Positions 56,776-64,000 of a DNA stretch of 64,000 nt are shown here, one piece after another (position 1 is the stretch's first letter; every line of letters begins with the position of its first letter). Below the pieces are notes generated by a model. It did no database searches, was not told where the DNA came from, and saw only the letters and a list, made by a program, of their open reading frames with translations. Origin of the DNA: Buchnera aphidicola (Cinara laricifoliae) (GTDB taxonomy: Bacteria > Pseudomonadota > Gammaproteobacteria > Enterobacterales > Enterobacteriaceae); the NCBI RefSeq assembly GCF_900698945.1, contig NZ_LR217717.1, positions 62,001 through 126,000 on the forward strand, given 5' to 3'. Position numbers and translations under genes: made by a program.

Positions 56776-57246
56776 GTGTTTCACTTAAGTTCACTTGAAA
56801 TTTCTGAAATTTTACTAAAAAAAAAATGTTACCGTGATTCACGGGCAGCGTGTATTGATGCTTTAAAAATTGTACAAAAATATAGAAGGTGGGTTTGTAA
56901 TAATTCTATTATAGCGATTTCTAAAATTTTATCTATTCCAGTATGTGAAGTAGAAGGTGTTGCGACTTTTTATTGTCATATTTTTAGAAAACCAGTAGGT
57001 TTTCATGTAATTCGTTATTGTGATAGTGTGGTATGTTTTATTAATGGTTATCGTAAGATTGAAAATCAATTAATATCTAGTTTAGGTATACAGCCAGGAG
57101 GAACTACATCTGATAATCGATTTACATTGTTGCCAACTTGTTGTTTAGGTGCGTGTGATAAAGGTCCTGTGTTGTTAATTGATGAAATTTTATATACTAA
57201 TCTTACTTCTTCAAAAGTATTAAAGTTATTGGATAAATATAAATGA
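56776..57246 (+). CDS. nuoE: NADH-quinone oxidoreductase subunit E
   Basis: Thioredoxin-fold subunit carrying the [2Fe-2S] cluster N1a next to NuoF in the NADH-oxidising module. The 156-residue product (E. coli 166) keeps the ligands: Cys in RYCDSVVC (two) and Cys in [11 protein letters not shown] (two). The [17 protein letters not shown] segment is conserved. The start is GTG at 56776; the ATG two bases earlier is out of frame and stops after four codons. AAGGA lies about seven bases upstream. It overlaps nuoF by four bases (ATGA). Confidence 0.94.
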   Translation: MFHLSSLEISEILLKKKCYRDSRAACIDALKIVQKYRRWVCNNSIIAISKILSIPVCEVEGVATFYCHIFRKPVGFHVIRYCDSVVCFINGYRKIENQLISSLGIQPGGTTSDNRFTLLPTCCLGACDKGPVLLIDEILYTNLTSSKVLKLLDKYK

Positions 57247-58565
57247 AATATATACTTAAAAATCCAGAAACGCATCCATTAACATGGCGTTTAAATGAAC
57301 CTTGTAAAACAGTTAAAATGGCAGAGTACTGTAATACTAACGGTTATCAAGCTTTAAAAAAATGTTTAAAAAATATGAATTATAAAGAAATAATATCTTT
57401 GGTAAAAAAATCTGGTTTAAAAGGTAGGGGAGGTGCTGGATTTCCAACTGGTATTAAATGGAGTTTAATGTCAACAAGTTCTATTACAAATACTAGATAT
57501 TTAATTTGTAATGCTGATGAAATGGAACCTGGAACATATAAAGATAGATTTTTAATAGAATATTTACCACATCAATTAATTGAAGGAATCATTATAAGTG
57601 CTTTTGCTTTACAAGCTAAATGTGGATATATTTTTTTGAGAGGTGATTATTATTTATCAGAAAAAATTTTAATACAAGCTATTAATGATTCATATCAAGC
57701 TGGATTTTTAGGTAAAAATATTTTAAATAGTGGTTTTACTTTTAATTTATTTTTACATACTGGTGCTGGTCGCTATATTTGTGGAGAAGAAACTGCATTA
57801 ATTAATTCATTAGAAGGTAAACGCGCGAATCCGCGGTATAAACCTCCTTTTCCTGCTAATTTTGGACTTTGGGGTAAACCTACATGTATTAATAACGTTG
57901 AAACATTATCCAATATTCCAGCAATTATTTTATATGGATCAGATTGGTATTTAAATTTATCTAAGAGTATAGATTCAGGTACTAAGTTATTAGGTTTTTC
58001 GGGTCGAGTAAAAAAACCAGGTTTATGGGAGTTACCACTTGGTATTACAGCAAGAGAGCTTTTAGAAGATTATGCTGGCGGAATGCAGAAAAATTTAACT
58101 TTACAGGCTTGGCAACCTGGTGGAGCAGGAACTAGTTTATTATCATATGATAATATTGATATAAAAATGGATTTTATTAGTTTACAAAAAATAGGTAGTC
58201 GATTAGGAACAGGAATTGCGATGGCTATAGACAATACAGTTAATATCATATCTTTATTGGTAAATATTGAGACATTTTTTTCTCGAGAATCGTGTGGATT
58301 TTGTACTCCATGTAGAGAAGGATTGCCATGGATTGTTAAAATATTACAATCTTTAGAAAAAAAAAACGGATGTACTAATGATATTCTAATTTTAGAAAAA
58401 TTATGTTCTCATTTAGAATCAGGAAAAACATTTTGTGCGCATGCTCCAGGAGCGATCTCTCCGTTAAAAAGCGCAATAAAACTTTTCCGTAATCATTTTA
58501 AGCGAGGAATTAATTTATACAAAAAAACACAGAATAATATAGATGTTATTTCTTTATGTGAATAG
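57243..58565 (+). CDS. nuoF: NADH-quinone oxidoreductase subunit F
   Basis: NADH-oxidising subunit with FMN and [4Fe-4S] cluster N3. The 440 residues match E. coli NuoF (445). Visible motifs are the NADH/FMN site [13 protein letters not shown] and [14 protein letters not shown], the [12 protein letters not shown] segment, and the N3 ligands in [11 protein letters not shown] (three Cys) with the fourth in [10 protein letters not shown]. It is translationally coupled to nuoE by a four-base overlap. A 111-base spacer separates it from nuoG. Confidence 0.96.
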   Translation: MKYILKNPETHPLTWRLNEPCKTVKMAEYCNTNGYQALKKCLKNMNYKEIISLVKKSGLKGRGGAGFPTGIKWSLMSTSSITNTRYLICNADEMEPGTYKDRFLIEYLPHQLIEGIIISAFALQAKCGYIFLRGDYYLSEKILIQAINDSYQAGFLGKNILNSGFTFNLFLHTGAGRYICGEETALINSLEGKRANPRYKPPFPANFGLWGKPTCINNVETLSNIPAIILYGSDWYLNLSKSIDSGTKLLGFSGRVKKPGLWELPLGITARELLEDYAGGMQKNLTLQAWQPGGAGTSLLSYDNIDIKMDFISLQKIGSRLGTGIAMAIDNTVNIISLLVNIETFFSRESCGFCTPCREGLPWIVKILQSLEKKNGCTNDILILEKLCSHLESGKTFCAHAPGAISPLKSAIKLFRNHFKRGINLYKKTQNNIDVISLCE

Positions 58566-58676
58566 TTGATAAAATAAAATAGTATTTATGATGTATATGA
58601 ATAATATATTAGTAAATTTTTAACATAAAATTTATATATAGCTATATATTCGATATTTTAAAGTGAGTATTTTATA

Positions 58677-61418
58677 ATGGTTAAAATTTATATTGATAAA
58701 AAAATTTTTTTTGTTAAATCATCTTATAATCTTTTGCAAGCTTGTTTATCTGTTGGTATAAATATACCTTTTTTCTGTTGGCATCCTGCATTAGGTAGTG
58801 TTGGTTCTTGTCGGCAATGTGCAGTTAAATTATATAGGAATGATGATGATCAGATCGGAACGATCGTTATGGCATGTATGTTAGAAATTAAAAAAGATAT
58901 GAGGGTATCAACTACACACTCAGATGTAACAAGTTTTCAAAAAAATATTATTGAATTAATGATGTTAAATCATCCGCATGATTGCCCTATTTGTTCTGAA
59001 GGTGGTAGTTGTCATTTACAAGATATGACTGTTTTAAACAAACATCATATTCGACGTTATAAATTTCAAAAGCGTGTATATAATAATCAATATTTAGGTC
59101 CATTTATTTCGCATTCTATGAATAGATGTATTACATGTTATCGTTGTACTCGATATTATAATGATTATTCTGGCGGACAAGATTTTGGGGTATACGGTTC
59201 AAGTAATAAAATTTATTTTGGTCGTTTTGAAAATGGTATTTTAGAAAGCGAATATTCTGGAAATTTAATTGATGTATGCCCGACAGGTGTTTTTACTGAT
59301 AAAAGTAATATTAATAATTTTTATCGTAAATGGGATTTACAGTATTCTCCTAGTATATGCCATAATTGTAGTATTGGATGTAATATTAGTTTAGGAGAAC
59401 GTTTAGGAAAATTATGTCGTGTTGATAATAGATATAATAAACATTTGAATCGATATTTTTTATGTGATTTAGGTAAATTTGGTTGTAATTATGTAAACTT
59501 CAATGTTATTTCAAAACCATTTAAATTTAAAAATAATATTGTTAAGTTTTTGAATTATTCAACGGTCATTAATTTAATTTCTAATATTTTACAAAATTCT
59601 TCAAATAGGATTTTAGGAATAGGTTCTTCACGAGCTAGTGTTGAAAGTAATATGGCGTTATTTAATTTAGTTGGAGAAAAGAATTTTTCTAATGGGGTAT
59701 TACCAGAATTAAACCAATGTATTAATTTAATTACTGATATTTTACAAAATGGAGATATACATATTCCTTCTATTTCCGAAATTGAAGAGTATGATGTAAT
59801 TTTAATTATAGGTGAAGATATTACGCAAACTGCGGCATTAGCAGCATTATCAGTACGTCAAGCAATACAACGAGGTTTTTATTCATCTATTTCAGAAAAA
59901 CATAATATACCAATATGGCATATTAATGCCATAAAAAATATTGCTCAAAATAAAAAAAATTTATTGTTTGTTATTAATGGAAGTGAAACTAAGTTAGATG
60001 ATATAAGTAAGATTAGTTATTATGGTTCTATAGAACAACAATTACAGTTTAGTATTTCAATATTGGATTGTATTAATAATAATATACAATATGTAAAGGA
60101 TAATCATAAAAATATATTTGATCAGGTTAATACAATTGCTGAAGCATTGTGTCATTCTAAAAAACCGTTAATTATTTCAGGTACGTCATATAAAAATATT
60201 GATTTTATTAAAATTTCCTTTAATATTGCTAAATCATTACAAAAAAAAGGATTGCCTGTTGGTTTGGCATTATTTCCGCCTTCAGCTAATAGTATAGGTG
60301 TTTCTTTAATTCCAAATATTTCTTTAAATGTTATGTTTGATATAATTTATTCAGAAAAAATAGATGTTTTAATTATTTTAGAAAATGATTTATATCGATT
60401 ATATGAATCGAATTTTATAGATAATATTTTAAAAAATATTAATACCATTATAGTAATAGACCATCAGAATAATAAAATGGTAAGAAATTCTCATATTTTT
60501 TTACCATGTACTAATTTTTTTGAAAGTTCTGGAAATATTATCAATTATGAGGCTCGGTTACAGCGATTTTTTAGAACACATAATCCTAATTTCTATAATA
60601 AAAAAATATATAAATTAGATAGTTGGCGATGGATACATGCTATTCAATATAGCATTAATTCTTTTGATTTAATTCAATCATTTACTCTTGATAAAATGAT
60701 GAAATTATGTGCTTCACGGAATTCTTTTTTTAAAAAATTAAAAGATTCTGCTCCATCTGCAGATTTTAAAATTTATGGTCAAAAAATTGCTAGATCATCT
60801 TTACGATTTAGTGGTCGTTCTTCTATGTTTGCTGATAAAAATATACATGAACCTATTTCTCCGAAAGATCCAGATAGTATGTTTTCTTTTTCTATGGAAG
60901 GAAATCAACAAACAGAAAATGGTTTTTCTCATATTCCATTTTCATGGTCTCCTAATTGGAATTCTCATCAATCATTATATAAATCATCTAATCGTTTAAA
61001 CAATAAATTTACTTCATTATACGAAGGTATATTATTATTTAAAGATTATAAAAAGAAATTTTTATCGAATTTTTTTATTAAAAAAATTGATAAAAATATA
61101 ACAAAAAATTTATTGGATTTTCAAATTATTCCATATTATAAATTATTAGGTAGTGAAGAAATGAGTCAAAATTATTTTATGAAAATAATGAAAATAAATT
61201 TTATTTATGCTCAATTAAATTATTCTGATGCTTCTAAATTAAAAATTAATGACGGTGATATATTACAATTTCAGATAAATAATTTATTTTTTAGATTTCC
61301 AGTGTGTTTGTCTGAACATATAAGTTTATTTCATATTGGATTACCAATAGGTTGTGGTAAATTACCATCTATTTTTTTTAATAAAGTTGCTATGAATTTA
61401 ACAAAGTTAAATAAGTAA
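58677..61418 (+). CDS. nuoG: NADH-quinone oxidoreductase subunit G
   Basis: Largest peripheral subunit, carrying the electron chain from N3 towards NuoI. The 913 residues match E. coli NuoG (908). The N-terminal ferredoxin-like [2Fe-2S] site (FFCWHPALGSVGSCRQCAVK and MACM) is followed by the His-Cys3 site (HPHDCPICSEGGSCHLQD). The [4Fe-4S] motif CITCYRCTRYY with a distant DVCPTGVF comes next, and then the extra N7 motif SICHNCSIGCN with a fourth Cys. The molybdopterin-oxidoreductase-like C-terminal half is diverged and rich in Asn, Ile and Lys but uninterrupted. Confidence 0.95.
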   Translation: MVKIYIDKKIFFVKSSYNLLQACLSVGINIPFFCWHPALGSVGSCRQCAVKLYRNDDDQIGTIVMACMLEIKKDMRVSTTHSDVTSFQKNIIELMMLNHPHDCPICSEGGSCHLQDMTVLNKHHIRRYKFQKRVYNNQYLGPFISHSMNRCITCYRCTRYYNDYSGGQDFGVYGSSNKIYFGRFENGILESEYSGNLIDVCPTGVFTDKSNINNFYRKWDLQYSPSICHNCSIGCNISLGERLGKLCRVDNRYNKHLNRYFLCDLGKFGCNYVNFNVISKPFKFKNNIVKFLNYSTVINLISNILQNSSNRILGIGSSRASVESNMALFNLVGEKNFSNGVLPELNQCINLITDILQNGDIHIPSISEIEEYDVILIIGEDITQTAALAALSVRQAIQRGFYSSISEKHNIPIWHINAIKNIAQNKKNLLFVINGSETKLDDISKISYYGSIEQQLQFSISILDCINNNIQYVKDNHKNIFDQVNTIAEALCHSKKPLIISGTSYKNIDFIKISFNIAKSLQKKGLPVGLALFPPSANSIGVSLIPNISLNVMFDIIYSEKIDVLIILENDLYRLYESNFIDNILKNINTIIVIDHQNNKMVRNSHIFLPCTNFFESSGNIINYEARLQRFFRTHNPNFYNKKIYKLDSWRWIHAIQYSINSFDLIQSFTLDKMMKLCASRNSFFKKLKDSAPSADFKIYGQKIARSSLRFSGRSSMFADKNIHEPISPKDPDSMFSFSMEGNQQTENGFSHIPFSWSPNWNSHQSLYKSSNRLNNKFTSLYEGILLFKDYKKKFLSNFFIKKIDKNITKNLLDFQIIPYYKLLGSEEMSQNYFMKIMKINFIYAQLNYSDASKLKINDGDILQFQINNLFFRFPVCLSEHISLFHIGLPIGCGKLPSIFFNKVAMNLTKLNK

Positions 61419-61445
61419 ATATTTTATTGAATTAGGTACAATATC

Positions 61446-62384
61446 ATGAAAAATAAATTTTTTTTTGCTATTAGTTTTTTAATGTTAATTATATTTAATG
61501 CTAGTTTGTTAAGTATAGTAGAAAGAAAGATATTGGGATTATTGCAAAATCGATATGGACCGAATAGAGTTGGTTGGGGTGGTTGTATGCAAGTATGTGC
61601 TGATGGTATTAAATTACTTTTTAAAGAAGATTGGCTACCTCCTTTTTGTGATAAATCTTTATTTATTTTAGCACCTATAATTTCTTTTATGTCTTTTTTA
61701 TGTGTATTATCTAGTATTCCTATTACTGATAATTATATTATTATTAGTCTAGATATTGGATTATTATTTTTTTTTATGATGTCATCTATATCTGTATATG
61801 GAGTTTTATTAGCTGGTTGGTCTAGTAATAATAAATATGCTTTATTAGGAGCAATTAGAGCAGTAGCGCAAATGTTGAGTTATGAAGTTTTTTTAGGTAT
61901 TTCTTCTTTAGGGACTGTTATGCAATGCGGTTCTTTCAATTTAGTAGATATTGTATATTCACAACAAAGAATATGGAATGTTATTCCGCAATTTTTTGGT
62001 TTTATTATTTTTTTTATAGCATGTATTGCAGTTTGTCATAGACATCCTTTTGATCAACCAGAATCTGAACAAGAATTAGCTGATGGATATCATATTGAAT
62101 ATTCTGGTATGAAATTTGGAATGTTTTTTATCGGCGAATATATTTCTATTATGACTGTTTCTGCATTGATAGTTTGTTTATTTTTTGGAGGTTGGCTTGG
62201 TCCTTGGTTTCCATCAATAATTTGGTTTTTATTAAAGTTTTTTTTATTTATTTTTTTATTTATTTTAATAAGAGCATCTTTACCTAGACCAAGATATGAT
62301 CATGTTATGTTTTTTGCATGGAAATTTTTTTTTCCATTATCGTTATTAAATTTAATTTATACATCTTTAAAAATTTTATTATAA
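61446..62384 (+). CDS. nuoH: NADH-quinone oxidoreductase subunit H
   Basis: Membrane subunit linking the quinone cavity to the proton-pumping arm. The 312 residues (E. coli 325) form about eight transmembrane segments. Conserved features are [21 protein letters not shown] in the first loop, the acidic [11 protein letters not shown] segment, [13 protein letters not shown], the [25 protein letters not shown] loop, and [10 protein letters not shown] near the end. It begins 27 bases after nuoG. Confidence 0.95.
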   Translation: MKNKFFFAISFLMLIIFNASLLSIVERKILGLLQNRYGPNRVGWGGCMQVCADGIKLLFKEDWLPPFCDKSLFILAPIISFMSFLCVLSSIPITDNYIIISLDIGLLFFFMMSSISVYGVLLAGWSSNNKYALLGAIRAVAQMLSYEVFLGISSLGTVMQCGSFNLVDIVYSQQRIWNVIPQFFGFIIFFIACIAVCHRHPFDQPESEQELADGYHIEYSGMKFGMFFIGEYISIMTVSALIVCLFFGGWLGPWFPSIIWFLLKFFLFIFLFILIRASLPRPRYDHVMFFAWKFFFPLSLLNLIYTSLKILL

Positions 62385-62403
62385 TTGTGAGGTTTTATAA
62401 TGT

Positions 62404-62949
62404 ATGAATATAAAAAATATTATTTTTAGTATTTTTAGCTATATACGTAGTATATTTTTAATATTTAGTAATATTTTTGCATCACGTGAAACACGATTAT
62501 ATCCAGAACAACCATTAAATTTATCATTACGATATAGAGGTCGTATTATTTTAACTCGGGATCCTAATGGTTTAGAAAGATGTGTTGCTTGTAATTTATG
62601 TTCTGCTGTATGTCCTGTTAATTGTATTTCGTTAAAAAAATCGGAAAATTCAGATGGTCGTTGGTATGCTAAATTTTTTAGAATAAATTTATCACGTTGT
62701 ATTTTTTGTGGTTTATGCGAAGAAGCTTGCCCTACTGCAGCGATTCAATTAATTCCGGATATAGAATTAAGTGAATTTAAACGAAAAAAATTAATTTATG
62801 AAAAAAAAGATTTACTAATTTCGGGACCTGGAAAGTTTCCAGAATATAATTTTTATTCTGTTTCAGGTGTGAAAAATAATATTGAATCACATGATATTGA
62901 TTCAAAAAAGATATTAAATTGTGTTGATGTGACGTCTTTATTGCCGTAG
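62404..62949 (+). CDS. nuoI: NADH-quinone oxidoreductase subunit I
   Basis: Ferredoxin-like subunit with two [4Fe-4S] clusters (N6a, N6b) just before N2. The 181 residues match E. coli NuoI (180). Both CXXCXXCXXXCP motifs are present: [12 protein letters not shown] and [21 protein letters not shown] and [13 protein letters not shown] are conserved, and the end VDVTSLLP matches the family. The ATG at 62404 is in frame, whereas the ATG four bases earlier is not. GTGAGG lies upstream. Confidence 0.95.
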   Translation: MNIKNIIFSIFSYIRSIFLIFSNIFASRETRLYPEQPLNLSLRYRGRIILTRDPNGLERCVACNLCSAVCPVNCISLKKSENSDGRWYAKFFRINLSRCIFCGLCEEACPTAAIQLIPDIELSEFKRKKLIYEKKDLLISGPGKFPEYNFYSVSGVKNNIESHDIDSKKILNCVDVTSLLP

Positions 62950-62959
62950 GGATAATTTT

Positions 62960-63445
62960 ATGGTTTTTTTATTTTATTTATTTAGTTTTTTATCTGTTTT
63001 TTTTTCTTTATTAATCGTAATAAGTAGTAATCCAATTTATTCTTTGCTTTATTTAATTTTTTTAATATGTTCTATTTCTGGTATTTTTTTTACTTTAGGA
63101 GTAGTTTTTATAGGAGCATTAGAAGTAATTATTTATGCTGGGGCTATTATGGTTTTATTTGTTTTTGTGGTAATGTTAATAAATAATAATTTATTAAAAA
63201 AATGTAATAGATTAAATCGATCGATAAATTTTTATGAAATTTTATCTTTTATATGTTTGATTATTATTTTATTAATTTTATCGATTCAATTTATTAGAGA
63301 AAAAAATAAAATTTTAATTTTTAATGATATTGCAATGAAACAAGTTAGTATTTGTTTATTTAATAAATATGGATTTTTGGTAGAATTTACTTCTTTATTG
63401 CTGTTATCTGCATTGCTTGTAATATGTATAGTTTTTAAAAAATAG
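62960..63445 (+). CDS. nuoJ: NADH-quinone oxidoreductase subunit J
   Basis: Membrane subunit of complex I with five transmembrane segments, including the pi-bulge helix GALEVIIYAGAIMVLFVFVVM, whose Glu lies on the proton path. At 161 residues it is shorter than E. coli NuoJ (184), mainly through loss of the C-terminal tail. Phenylalanine and isoleucine are heavily enriched. It is ten bases after nuoI with AGGG upstream. Confidence 0.93.
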   Translation: MVFLFYLFSFLSVFFSLLIVISSNPIYSLLYLIFLICSISGIFFTLGVVFIGALEVIIYAGAIMVLFVFVVMLINNNLLKKCNRLNRSINFYEILSFICLIIILLILSIQFIREKNKILIFNDIAMKQVSICLFNKYGFLVEFTSLLLLSALLVICIVFKK

Positions 63446-63485
63446 AGTTTATTTTTTTATTTTTATAAGGATAATATACAAGATT

Positions 63486-63788
63486 ATGTTGTCATTAAAT
63501 CACGGAATTATTGTATCGATACTAATTTTTATGATTGGTCTAATTTCTTTATTCAAACATAAAAATCTAATATTTATATTAATTAGTTTAGAATTACTTA
63601 CTAATGCAATTGCTTTAGCAATGGTATTGGTGGGATATTACTGGAATCAAACAGATGGTCAAATTATGTATGTATTCATTATTACTACAGCAGCAGCAGA
63701 AGTTAGTGTAATGTTAGCATTTTTTTTAAAAATATATCAGCAGTATAATACATTAGATATATTTAAGTTGAGCGAGATTTATAAATGA
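63486..63788 (+). CDS. nuoK: NADH-quinone oxidoreductase subunit K
   Basis: MrpC-like membrane subunit with three transmembrane helices. It is exactly 100 residues, as in E. coli. The two buried glutamates needed for proton transfer are present, in ISLELLTNA and AAAEVSVML. The N-terminal LNHGIIVSILIF and the TDGQIMYVFIITTAAAE segment match the family. It overlaps nuoL by four bases (ATGA). Confidence 0.95.
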   Translation: MLSLNHGIIVSILIFMIGLISLFKHKNLIFILISLELLTNAIALAMVLVGYYWNQTDGQIMYVFIITTAAAEVSVMLAFFLKIYQQYNTLDIFKLSEIYK

Positions 63789-64000
63789 ATTTAATTTATT
63801 ATGTAGTTATATTTCCTTTATTAAGTTGTTTTTTATTAATATTACTGCAACAGTTTTTGTCAAAAAAATATGTTGCGTTGATTAGTATTTCTTCAATTTT
63901 TATTTCTTTATTATTTTTTTTATATGTGGTATATGATTATTATAAAAAAATAAATATATCAAAAATTTTTTTTATACCATTATTACATTGGATAACTGTA
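63785..64000 (+). CDS. nuoL: NADH-quinone oxidoreductase subunit L, 5' part only
   Basis: Proton-pumping Mrp-antiporter-like subunit. Only the first 72 codons lie in the window. They begin MNLIYYVVIFPLLSCFLLIL, run through a second hydrophobic segment, and reach PLLHWITV, aligning with the E. coli NuoL N-terminus (MNMLALTIILPLIG ... PLWTWMSV). The ATG overlaps the nuoK stop by four bases, so the two are translationally coupled. The frame is open to the window edge. Confidence 0.92.
   Translation, partial: MNLIYYVVIFPLLSCFLLILLQQFLSKKYVALISISSIFISLLFFLYVVYDYYKKINISKIFFIPLLHWITV

Noticed and set aside
1-64000. Insertion sequences, prophage, CRISPR arrays, toxin-antitoxin or defence genes
   Set aside because: No transposase-like ORFs, regularly spaced repeats or terminal inverted repeats were seen; every substantial ORF has a housekeeping or biosynthetic assignment.

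Overview
The window is a very A+T-rich, gene-dense piece of a reduced gammaproteobacterial endosymbiont chromosome. Gene content and order (rsmI-fabB-talA-tktB-dapE-dapA-aroC-smrB-hisGDCBHAFI-gnd-metG ... nth-tyrS-sufA-aroH-thrS-infC-rpmI-rplT-pheST-ihfA-glyS/glyQ-nfo-rplY-ksgA-carB/carA-dapB-ileS-rpsT-dnaJ/dnaK-nuoABCDEFGHIJKL) match Buchnera aphidicola, the obligate aphid symbiont, as I recall that gene order. Several genes I would expect inside this order in larger Buchnera genomes are absent (dcd and rnf between metG and nth; ispH and lspA between dapB and ileS; ribF between ileS and rpsT; surA/apaH around ksgA). This suggests one of the more reduced lineages, but I cannot name the aphid host from sequence alone. 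There are no insertion sequences, phage genes or CRISPR arrays, and only one tRNA was found.

Layout. 1-356: RNase P RNA (3' end cut off by the window edge), abutting rsmI. 1.4-7.2 kb: fabB and sugar-phosphate enzymes (talA, tktB), then dapE. 7.4-9.8 kb: dapA and aroC on the minus strand. 10.0-18.1 kb: smrB and the complete, tightly packed eight-gene histidine operon. 18.2-25.5 kb: gnd, metG, tilS, tRNA-Val(GAC), nth, tyrS, sufA. 26.2-34.3 kb: aroH, then a translation block thrS-infC-rpmI-rplT-pheS-pheT-ihfA. 34.7-40.7 kb: glyS-glyQ, nfo, rplY, ksgA. 41.0-49.3 kb: carB-carA, dapB and ileS on the minus strand. 49.7-53.3 kb: rpsT, dnaJ and dnaK, the last behind a well-preserved heat-shock promoter. 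53.7-64.0 kb: the NADH dehydrogenase I operon, running off the end inside nuoL.

Functionally the region supports nutrient provisioning. It holds all of histidine synthesis, two enzymes of the chorismate route (aroH, aroC) with tktB/talA feeding erythrose-4-phosphate, parts of lysine/diaminopimelate synthesis (dapA, dapB, dapE), and carbamoyl phosphate for arginine and pyrimidines (carAB). NADH is oxidised by complex I.

The most interesting observations concern fidelity. The threonyl-tRNA synthetase has lost six of six known editing-site residues. The PheRS beta subunit has lost most of its editing pocket, and IleRS carries a substitution at a residue needed for editing. nuoCD is split by a one-base frameshift exactly at an A7-T10 tract, and rsmI, although intact, carries three runs of 11-12 identical bases. 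Together these suggest a cell that tolerates both mistranslation and transcriptional slippage. Conserved regulation also survives: the AUU start of infC, the sigma-32 promoter of dnaK, and hairpins between dnaK and dnaJ, between dapE and dapA, and inside the 3' end of metG.
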